In this document: in pieces, positions 58,227 through 64,000 of the stretch | Layout of the letters: every line of letters starts with the position of its first letter | Position numbering within the stretch: the stretch's first letter is position 1 | NCBI GenBank assembly: GCA_019186945.1 | Contig: JABAQJ010000007.1 | Location: 310,001-374,000, forward strand | From: Gemmatimonadaceae bacterium | Lineage (GTDB): Bacteria; Gemmatimonadota; Gemmatimonadetes; Gemmatimonadales; Gemmatimonadaceae | Direction: 5' to 3' | DNA length: 64,000 bases | The notes under the pieces: model-generated | Told to the model about the DNA's origin: nothing | The model's input: only the letters and a program-made list of their open reading frames with translations | The model's database searches: none | Position numbers and translations under genes: made by a program

Positions 58227-59603
58227 ATGTCCCTTCCAGCCCATTCGGCACCCCACCATGAGCCGGCTCATCCACCGCCGGAAGAGGGATGGCGCCGGTC
58301 CCGTGTAACGCCCTCGCTCGCAGAGGTTTACCGCACGATCCCGGTGAGCGATCTGACGTGGTGGCGAAAAATCCTGGCGTTTGCGGGGCCTGGATACCTC
58401 GTGGCAGTGGGTTACATGGATCCGGGGAACTGGGCGACGGACTTGGCTGGGGGCGCCCAGTTTGGCTACACGCTGCTATCGGTGATTCTGCTCTCGAACC
58501 TGATGGCTGTGCTGCTGCAGGGGTTGGCATCCAAGCTGGGGATCGTGACCGGACGCGATCTGGCGCAGGCCTGCCGGGATCATTTCACGCCGCCCGTGGC
58601 GTTCGCCCTGTGGGTACTCTGCGAGATCGCCATTGCGGCGTGCGACCTGGCTGAAGTCATCGGGACCGCGATCGCCCTGAACCTGCTGTTCGGGATTCCG
58701 CTGGCCTGGGGTGTGGCGATCACGGCGCTAGATGTCCTGCTCGTGCTGTATCTGCAGAACAAGGGCTTTCGCCTGCTCGAGGCGCTGGTGATCGCCCTCA
58801 TAGCCACGGTCGGCATCTGCTTCCTGTTTGAGCTGCTGGTGTCGAAACCCGACTTGGGGGGAGTGGCGCGTGGTTTCGTCCCGAGTTCCGAGATCGTGAC
58901 GAATCCGGCGATGCTTTACATCGCCATCGGCATACTCGGCGCGACTGTCATGCCGCACAATCTCTACTTGCATTCGTCGATCGTGCAGACGCGGAAATAC
59001 GACGAGAGTTCGGCAGGACGTCGCGAGGCGGTGCGCTATTCCTTCGTGGATTCCACGATCGCGCTCACGTTCGCTCTGTTCATCAACGCCTCGATCCTGA
59101 TCGTGGCCGCGGCCACGTTTCACCGTACGGGCAACACGCACGTTGCCGAGATTCAGGATGCCTACCTGTTGCTTTCCCCGCTTCTGGGTGTGAAGGTCGC
59201 GAGCGCCGTGTTTGCCCTGGCGCTGCTCGCCAGTGGGCAGAACTCCACACTCACTGGCACGCTCGCCGGGCAGATCGTGATGGAAGGGTTTCTCAACATC
59301 CGATTGCGTCCGTGGTTGCGTCGTCTGATCACGCGGGCGATAGCCATTGTGCCGGCGGCAACGGTCGCCATCTTGTACGGCGCCAGCGGAACGGCGAAGC
59401 TCCTCGTGCTGAGTCAGGTTATCCTGAGTCTGCAGCTTTCGTTCGCTGTCGTTCCGCTGGTGGCGTTCACGTCGGATCGACGCAAGATGGGCGACTTCGT
59501 GAACGCACCCTGGCTCCGTAACCTCGCTTACATGGTGGCCTTCGTCATTGCCGCGCTGAACGCGTGGCTGCTGTTCCAGACCGTCAGCGCCTGGATTTCC
59601 TGA
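58227..59603 (+). CDS. mntH: NRAMP-family divalent metal transporter (MntH-like)
   Basis: Proton-coupled Mn(II)/Fe(II) importer of 458 residues with 11 predicted membrane helices. TM1 motif: [24 protein letters not shown] with DPGN metal ligands; TM6: [21 protein letters not shown] with MPHN; both are diagnostic of NRAMP proteins. The N-terminal 40 residues are Pro/His-rich and cytosolic. ATG 58227. It is followed, with overlapping stops and starts, by a universal stress protein and a DtxR-family regulator, so it is likely a manganese uptake operon regulated by metal. Confidence 0.95.
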   Translation: MSLPAHSAPHHEPAHPPPEEGWRRSRVTPSLAEVYRTIPVSDLTWWRKILAFAGPGYLVAVGYMDPGNWATDLAGGAQFGYTLLSVILLSNLMAVLLQGLASKLGIVTGRDLAQACRDHFTPPVAFALWVLCEIAIAACDLAEVIGTAIALNLLFGIPLAWGVAITALDVLLVLYLQNKGFRLLEALVIALIATVGICFLFELLVSKPDLGGVARGFVPSSEIVTNPAMLYIAIGILGATVMPHNLYLHSSIVQTRKYDESSAGRREAVRYSFVDSTIALTFALFINASILIVAAATFHRTGNTHVAEIQDAYLLLSPLLGVKVASAVFALALLASGQNSTLTGTLAGQIVMEGFLNIRLRPWLRRLITRAIAIVPAATVAILYGASGTAKLLVLSQVILSLQLSFAVVPLVAFTSDRRKMGDFVNAPWLRNLAYMVAFVIAALNAWLLFQTVSAWIS

Positions 59604-60052
59604 TGTATCACCGGATTCTCGTGCCGCTGGAGCACTCCTCGACGGACGAACACATCGTCAATCACGTCAGGATACTAGCGCGTTTCTGTCAGGCGTCGGT
59701 GGTGTTGATCCATGTCGCCGATGGTTGGGCGGCGCGCAACATCCGCCATCTGGCATTGCGGGAATCGGAGGAAATGAAGAAGGACCGGGCGTACATCGAG
59801 CGAATCGCTGCGGAAATGGTTCGCGACGGGTTCGCAGCCGAGGCGGTGCTGGCTACCGGGGATCCGGCGACGGAAATTGCCGCGGCCGCGCTGCATGAGA
59901 ACTGTGACCTGATCGCGATGGCGACACACGGTCACAGACTGATCGGTGACGTCGTGTACGGAAGCGTTGCCAACGAGGTGCGTCACAAGTCGATGATACC
60001 GGTCCTCCTGGTGCGTGCCCCGCTTTCCGGCAAGCGCTCGGAACCCACGTGA
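59603..60052 (+). CDS. Universal stress protein (UspA family)
   Basis: Single-domain Usp of 149 residues: [97 protein letters not shown]. The ATP-binding pattern G-x2-G-x9-G-(S/T) is partly present as GHRLIGDVVYGSVANEV (one Gly replaced by His-Arg context), so nucleotide binding is plausible. ATG 59603 overlaps the mntH stop (TGATG), and its own stop overlaps the regulator's start. Placement inside a manganese operon suggests a metal or oxidative stress role. Confidence 0.92.
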   Translation: MYHRILVPLEHSSTDEHIVNHVRILARFCQASVVLIHVADGWAARNIRHLALRESEEMKKDRAYIERIAAEMVRDGFAAEAVLATGDPATEIAAAALHENCDLIAMATHGHRLIGDVVYGSVANEVRHKSMIPVLLVRAPLSGKRSEPT

Positions 60053-60774
60053 TGGCGGAGAAGCGAGCGTCCGCCCCGCGACAGTCGGAAACCCCTGTCC
60101 GCGAGACGGCGGTTGATCTGACGGGACCGGTCGAGGACTACCTCAAGGCGATCTACGACATCGAACGCGACCAGCAGGCAGCGGCCACCAACGAGATTGC
60201 CCAGCGGTTGCAGATCGCGCCAGCGTCCGTTTCCGGAATGGTGCGCCGGCTGGCGGAGCAGGGCCTGCTGGAGTACGAGCGATACAAGGGAGTGAAGCTG
60301 ACTGCTGCCGGACGGCGAGCGGCACTGCGTACGATTCGCCGCCATCGCGTTATCGAAGCCTACCTCGTGCAGGCACTCGGCTATTCGTGGGATGTGGTGC
60401 ACGAGGAGGCGGAACGCCTCGAGCATGCGGCCAGCGACGATTTGATCGATCGCATGGCGACGGCCATCGGCGAGCCGAGCACGGACCCGCATGGCGCGCC
60501 GATCCCCACGCGCGATGGCCGCGTCGACGAGCGACGCCACCGTCGGCTCTCCGAGTTGCGGCCCGGTCAACGCGCTCTGGTGACACGCGTGGGAGACGAG
60601 GATCCCGAGTTGCTGCGCTATCTGGCGTCGCTGGGACTCCTGCCTAACGCCACTGTCACGCTGGACGAACGGGCACCGTTCGAGGGACCGCTGACGATCC
60701 GCGTGGAGCAGGCGCGATACCAGGTCGGTACCGCCCTGGCCGAACGTGTCCTGGTCGAGCTGCTCCCCGATTAG
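60052..60774 (+). CDS. mntR: DtxR-family metal-dependent repressor (MntR-like)
   Basis: Repressor of 240 residues. N-terminal winged helix: VEDYLKAIYDIERDQQAAATNEIAQRLQIAPASVSGMVRRLAEQGLLEYERYKGVKLTAAGR. Metal/dimerisation domain: RHRVIEAYLVQALGYSWDVVHEEAERLEHAASDDLIDRM (Glu and His ligands of the DtxR type). C-terminal FeoA/SH3-like domain: LSELRPGQRALVTRV to LVELLPD, as in long DtxR members. ATG 60052 overlaps the usp stop, and a GTG at 60049 is also open. Gene position at the end of the mntH operon indicates feedback control by Mn(II). Confidence 0.94.
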   Translation: MAEKRASAPRQSETPVRETAVDLTGPVEDYLKAIYDIERDQQAAATNEIAQRLQIAPASVSGMVRRLAEQGLLEYERYKGVKLTAAGRRAALRTIRRHRVIEAYLVQALGYSWDVVHEEAERLEHAASDDLIDRMATAIGEPSTDPHGAPIPTRDGRVDERRHRRLSELRPGQRALVTRVGDEDPELLRYLASLGLLPNATVTLDERAPFEGPLTIRVEQARYQVGTALAERVLVELLPD

Positions 60775-60816
60775 ACGGCCGATCGCCGGACGCGTTGGAG
60801 CAGCACCGTAAACCGG

Positions 60817-61011
60817 TCAGGGTGGCGCCTCCGAGCCGGCTGTGGGCGCGGTCCCATCTCCACCGCGGTCGCGGCCCGCATCCCGGAGCGACCGGCGAAG
60901 GAGGAACTCGATCTGACCATTGAGACTGCGGAGGTCGTCGTTCGCCCAGCGCTGGAGCGCGTCCAGCACGTCACGATCGATTCGGAGCAGGAAGGACTTC
61001 TTCTCCGCCAT
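60817..61011 (-). CDS. Ribbon-helix-helix (Arc-type) small protein downstream of an SPFH gene
   Basis: Protein of 64 residues with KKSFLLRIDRDVLDALQRWANDDLRSLNGQIEFLLRRSLRDAGR, the beta strand plus two-helix pattern of Arc/MetJ-like DNA-binding proteins; a short Gly/Pro tail follows. Similar proteins are found downstream of SPFH genes in other bacteria, from memory. It probably regulates its own operon or a nearby gene. ATG 61009-61011; the gap to the SPFH stop is 111 bp with an inverted repeat (61050-61110). Confidence 0.85.
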   Translation of the reverse strand: MAEKKSFLLRIDRDVLDALQRWANDDLRSLNGQIEFLLRRSLRDAGRDRGGDGTAPTAGSEAPP

Positions 61012-61049
61012 GGCGCCTAACCAACGTCCGTCGACAAACGCCGTGAAAG

Positions 61050-61110
61050 CCCGCGCCGGGTCCGTCGGCCGCCCGACGCATCGAACGCAGACCGAACACC
61101 CCGGCGCGGG
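61050..61110. repeat. 11-bp inverted repeat between the SPFH and ribbon-helix-helix genes
   Basis: CCCGCGCCGGG (61050-61060) and CCCGGCGCGGG (61100-61110) are perfect complements 39 bp apart. Located in the intercistronic space on the minus-strand transcript, it could be a processing or attenuation hairpin, or an operator. Confidence 0.5.
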
Positions 61111-61122
61111 AACATCGACTTC

Positions 61123-61992
61123 CTAGTGGTAGATGGAGCCCGTGTTCACGACCGGCGTCACGTCACGATCGGAACAGAGTACGACAAGGAGGTTGCTGAC
61201 CATCGCCGCCTTGCGCTCGTCGTCCAGCTGCACCACGGAGCGGTCGGCGATCATCGCCAAGGCGTTTTCCACCATCCCCACGGCGCCTTCGACGATCCGC
61301 GTCCGGGCGGCGATCACCGCCGCGGCCTGCTGGCGCCGGAGCATGGCGGACGCGATTTCCGGAGCGTACGCAAGATGGCTGATCCGGGCCTCGACGACCT
61401 CGACGCCAGCCTTCTGCAACCGATCGCTGGTCGCCAATTGCAATCCGTGCGCGATCTCCGCCGGGTGGGTGCTGAGCGCGACTTCGCCCTCCTTGTGCGA
61501 ATCGTAGGGGAACGTCTGCGCCAGAGAACGCACCGCTGATTCGCTCTGCATCTGCACGTACGCAGCGTAGTCATCCACCTCGAACAGCGCTTCCGCCGTG
61601 TCCACCACCTTCCAGACGATGATTGCGCCGATCTCGATCGGGTTGGAGTGGGAGTCGTTCACCTTGAGCTTGGCTGTCTCGAAGTTCCGGACGCGCAATG
61701 ACACGCCCTTCTTGGTGTAGAACGGGTTGGCCCACCAGAGTCCCTGATCGCGGACCGTGCCCACGTACTTTCCGAACAGAATCAGGACCTTCCCCTCGTT
61801 CGGGTTCACGGTGAAGAGCCCGGCGAACGCTGTCACCAGGACTGCCAGCACCACGATCATGACGATGATGAGCGCCGGCGCCTCGCTGCGGATCGCACTG
61901 ACGAGGCGCTCCACTGCAACGGCAGAGAGTACCATCAGGGTGATGAGCATCCCCAGCCCATTCGTTGCCTTGCGCGGTATTTCGCGGAACAT
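61123..61992 (-). CDS. SPFH/band-7 domain membrane protein
   Basis: Protein of 289 residues: two hydrophobic segments close to the N-terminus ([19 protein letters not shown] and [23 protein letters not shown]), then the band-7 domain ([62 protein letters not shown]-like [32 protein letters not shown]) and a helical tail ([50 protein letters not shown]). Related proteins organise membrane microdomains or FtsH. ATG 61990-61992 is used; the open frame extends to 62127 but crosses the repeat region. It forms a likely operon with the ribbon-helix-helix gene. Confidence 0.92.
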   Translation of the reverse strand: MFREIPRKATNGLGMLITLMVLSAVAVERLVSAIRSEAPALIIVMIVVLAVLVTAFAGLFTVNPNEGKVLILFGKYVGTVRDQGLWWANPFYTKKGVSLRVRNFETAKLKVNDSHSNPIEIGAIIVWKVVDTAEALFEVDDYAAYVQMQSESAVRSLAQTFPYDSHKEGEVALSTHPAEIAHGLQLATSDRLQKAGVEVVEARISHLAYAPEIASAMLRRQQAAAVIAARTRIVEGAVGMVENALAMIADRSVVQLDDERKAAMVSNLLVVLCSDRDVTPVVNTGSIYH

Positions 61993-62005
61993 TGACCGTT
62001 GCTCC

Positions 62006-62045
62006 GATAGCAATAAGATATGGTGACGATATCGACATGATATCG
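62006..62045 (-). promoter_or_regulatory. Four tandem 11-bp repeats with GATA core upstream of the SPFH gene
   Basis: GATAGCA at 62006, GATATGG at 62017, GATATCG at 62028 and GATATCG at 62039 are spaced exactly 11 bp apart. One-turn phasing of identical half-sites is the typical layout for PhoB/OmpR-type response regulators binding head to tail. It ends 14-53 bp upstream of the SPFH ATG. Confidence 0.6.
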
Positions 62046-62178
62046 GACGCGCAAGTGGGCGCTGCGTTCGTGTGCCGGAGATCGATCGCACGCGGGTGTG
62101 GCCCGATACGTGCCCGAACTCGAACACTGCCCCTCACCCATCCTTGACAGCCCGACTCGATCGGCTCGATTCACGAGC

Positions 62179-62988
62179 ATGACTGCATCCATTCATCTAG
62201 GCACGCAGGGATGGAACTACGATGCCTGGGTGGGGCCGTTCTATCCGCCGGGGACCAGGTCCGCCGACTACCTCACGGTCTATGCAAGAGCGTTCGATAC
62301 CGTCGAGGTGGATGCTACGTTCTATGCGATTCCGCCCGTCAAGACCATTCGAGCGTGGGGCGATCGTGTCCCGGACGGATTCACTTTCGCTCTCAAGATG
62401 CCGCAGGAAGTCACGCACGAGAACCGGTTGCGGCATTCCGCCGATCTGGTCAGCCAGTTCTTCGATCGTGCCCGTGAGCTGGGTCCGAAACTCGGCCCGG
62501 TTCTCCTGCAGATGAGCCCGGACTTTTCGCCCGTCGAGTTGCCGGCGCTGGCATCGTTTCTCCCCGGGCTGCCCAGCGACGTGAACGTTGCGATCGAGTT
62601 CCGGCAGCGCGGATGGATTCACGACGGCATCCTCGCGCTGCTGGCTGAACATCATGTGGCGCTGGTGCTGAGCGACGCTCGCTGGGTTCCCCGGAAGACA
62701 ATGTTGACGCTGGCGGAACGACCGACCGGAGCCTTCGCTTACATCCGATGGATGGGTCCCAATCGAGACATCGTCGACTACTCGCGCACGCAGGTTGACC
62801 GCACCGCCGAGATCGACGCCTGGGCGCGGGTACTGCCGACGCTGGCAGCGCGCGTGCGGACCGTTTACGGCTACGCGAACAATCACTTCGCGGGACACAG
62901 TCCCGCGACCGTCCGCGAGCTGCAACACCGACTCCGCCTTCCGGTGGTCGCGCCGGAACAGCTCGGCGAACAGATGTCGCTGTTCTAG
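62179..62988 (+). CDS. DUF72 (YecE-like) TIM-barrel protein
   Basis: Protein of 269 residues: IHLGTQGWNYDAWVGPFYPPGTRSADYLTVYARAFDTVEVDATFYAIPP, the classic DUF72 start, then FALKMPQEVTHENRL, LGPVLLQMSPDFSPVELPALASFL, VAIEFRQRGWI, ALVLSDARWVPRKTM, AYIRWMGPNRDIVDYS and VYGYANNHFAGHSPATVRELQHRL. The function of the family is not established. ATG 62179 (MTASIHLGTQ) is preferred to an open 5' extension at 62098. Divergent from the SPFH gene. Confidence 0.93.
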   Translation: MTASIHLGTQGWNYDAWVGPFYPPGTRSADYLTVYARAFDTVEVDATFYAIPPVKTIRAWGDRVPDGFTFALKMPQEVTHENRLRHSADLVSQFFDRARELGPKLGPVLLQMSPDFSPVELPALASFLPGLPSDVNVAIEFRQRGWIHDGILALLAEHHVALVLSDARWVPRKTMLTLAERPTGAFAYIRWMGPNRDIVDYSRTQVDRTAEIDAWARVLPTLAARVRTVYGYANNHFAGHSPATVRELQHRLRLPVVAPEQLGEQMSLF

Positions 62989-62994
62989 GAAGAG

Positions 62995-63357
62995 ATGCGG
63001 ACGACTCGTGCACGCCTGCGGATGGAGCGACTGACGTTGGTCGCCATCCCGATCATGGCAGCTGTCGCGGCGGTCGCGACGCTGGATGCAGGCCGGCACG
63101 CGGTGGAAGCGGCCGGCAGACGGCTGGTGCGGCGGGCTCTGGTGCGGGAGAGCGACCGGGCCATCGCGCGGACGCTTCCGGACATCGATCGGGACCAGGG
63201 CTGTCGGGCGGTTCGCGCCTTCCCTGTCCCATACCGGCGATGCGTCGCCATGGTGCGGTGGGAACCGGGCGCGGTTCGCATCGCCGTCATGGTCGAACCA
63301 GCGAACCGGCTGATCGCGCCCGACTCGATGTGGCTGGTAGTTCACGAGATGCGGTAA
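62995..63357 (+). CDS. Small membrane-anchored protein of unknown function
   Basis: Protein of 120 residues. Basic N-terminus (MRTTRARLRMER), one membrane segment LTLVAIPIMAAVAAVATLDAG, then an Arg-rich soluble part with two Cys (GCRAVRAF and RRCVAMVRWE) that could form a disulfide outside the cytosol. No family recognised. AGGAAG immediately precedes ATG 62995 and supports the start; it begins 6 bp after the DUF72 stop and is followed by SURF1 after a 54-bp gap. Confidence 0.6.
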   Translation: MRTTRARLRMERLTLVAIPIMAAVAAVATLDAGRHAVEAAGRRLVRRALVRESDRAIARTLPDIDRDQGCRAVRAFPVPYRRCVAMVRWEPGAVRIAVMVEPANRLIAPDSMWLVVHEMR

Positions 63358-63411
63358 TGCCTGCCTGCGGCGGCACCGACGGTAACTTTGGTCGATTCCC
63401 GACCTCCTGCC

Positions 63412-64000
63412 ATGCCCCGTCGCACCATCGGTTTCGTCGTCTTCGCGTTCCTTATCTCGTTAGGCTGCATTCGGCTGGGCTTCTGGCAGCTGGCGCGTCT
63501 CGGTGAGCGGCGGGCCCGCAACGCCGTGGTCGAGGCGCGAATCGCGGCTGCGCCGGCGTCGTTCGATTCCCTCCCTCGCGATAGCAGCGCGCGATATCGG
63601 CGTACGAGGATCCCGGGCCGTTTCGATTACGACAACGAGTTCGCGTTGACGGGGCGGCCCCGCGGCGGATCGCCGGGCGTGTATCTGCTGACGCCGCTGC
63701 TCGTGGCCAACACCGACACGGCGGTACTGGTGGTGCGAGGATGGGTTTATGCCGCCGACTCCAAGTCCGTCGACCTTGACCAGTGGCGCGAGGCAGACTC
63801 GACGACGATCGACGGTTTCGCCGACATGTTCACGCTGGCGGCGGGCCCGGTTTCGGTTGTCGACTTTCCTCGAGGTATTCGGGTTGCCGACTACGACTCC
63901 CTCGGAACGCGCCTTCCGTATCCGATCGACCCGATCATGGTTGTGGAGACGGGTGACAGCACCCAGGCCGCGAACCGTCCGGCACGGCTCACGCTCCCCG
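63412..64000 (+). CDS. SURF1-family protein, N-terminal part (runs off window edge)
   Basis: Membrane protein needed for assembly or haem handling of cytochrome oxidases. About 196 residues are visible: TM1 FVVFAFLISLGCIRLGFWQLARLGERRARN (the family phrase LGxWQxxR), then the periplasmic barrel RYRRTRIPGRFDYDNEFALTGRPRGGSPGVYLLTPLLVAN, LVVRGWVYAADS and so on. The C-terminal membrane segment is beyond the window. ATG 63412. The frame is intact to the edge. Suggests aerobic respiration with haem-copper oxidase in this organism. Confidence 0.9.
   Translation, partial: MPRRTIGFVVFAFLISLGCIRLGFWQLARLGERRARNAVVEARIAAAPASFDSLPRDSSARYRRTRIPGRFDYDNEFALTGRPRGGSPGVYLLTPLLVANTDTAVLVVRGWVYAADSKSVDLDQWREADSTTIDGFADMFTLAAGPVSVVDFPRGIRVADYDSLGTRLPYPIDPIMVVETGDSTQAANRPARLTLP

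Noticed and set aside
1-64000. CGTTAGGC as a strand-biased KOPS-like segregation signal
   Set aside because: Both orientations are about equally common along the window, so no chromosome-strand bias is visible; orientation tends to follow the host gene instead.

Overview
The window is GC-rich, densely coded bacterial chromosome. Several traits point to Gemmatimonadota or a close relative: Ser/Thr kinases with a PknB-type fold, a CBM9/DUF5916 barrel, a small secreted Cys protein with a CRIW...QQPAPTDC motif, an orphan pseudopilin, and DUF4097 and CGNR proteins. This taxonomic call is inference from gene content. No rRNA, tRNA, CRISPR array, prophage or transposase gene was seen.

Layout. 1-6 kb: truncated lon (minus), then two paralogous membrane Ser/Thr kinases. 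6-12 kb: an Asp-nucleophile hydrolase, an unknown protein, a DEAD-box helicase, a pseudopilin, then a 78-residue SelW-like selenoprotein whose in-frame UGA is followed by a canonical bacterial SECIS hairpin, then phosphofructokinase and a cluster of REP-like repeats. 12-19 kb: a small secreted protein, a DEIH helicase, a CGNR zinc-finger regulator, ispH and a mutarotase-like protein. 19-22 kb: a molybdenum-hydroxylase accessory operon (small unknown, XdhC, molybdopterin-binding protein, SufU-like scaffold, MocA-like). 22-29 kb: amino-acid permease, a lipoprotein fusing a serine beta-lactamase-type domain to a VanX dipeptidase, and a DUF5916 barrel. 29-36 kb: the imuA-imuB-dnaE2 mutasome operon. 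36-43 kb: radical SAM protein, amidohydrolase, DUF998 protein, threonine/serine dehydratase, amidase, PCD and a Bax inhibitor-1 protein. 43-48 kb: ECF sigma, anti-sigma and two DUF4097 proteins in one operon, preceded by a HAD phosphatase. 48-53 kb: an overlapping adenine-methyltransferase plus SNF2-helicase pair, which looks like a stripped-down defence or restriction-like module. 53-58 kb: DUF4956 and CotH-like pair, DctA-type symporter, rhodanese and Nudix protein. 58-61 kb: mntH-usp-mntR manganese operon with palindromic operator candidates. 61-64 kb: ribbon-helix-helix plus SPFH pair with a four-fold 11-bp GATA repeat upstream, a DUF72 protein, a small membrane protein and truncated SURF1.

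Cross-cutting signals. (1) The octamer CGTTAGGC/GCCTAACG occurs at least 20 times in 64 kb, on both strands, in genes and at gene junctions; it carries many of the rare TTA leucine codons. (2) Long perfect hairpins without U-tracts mark several 3' ends. (3) Tightly overlapped stop/start codons define most operons. The most important single item is the SelW-like selenoprotein at 10693-10929, because ordinary gene callers stop at its UGA and the gene is lost.
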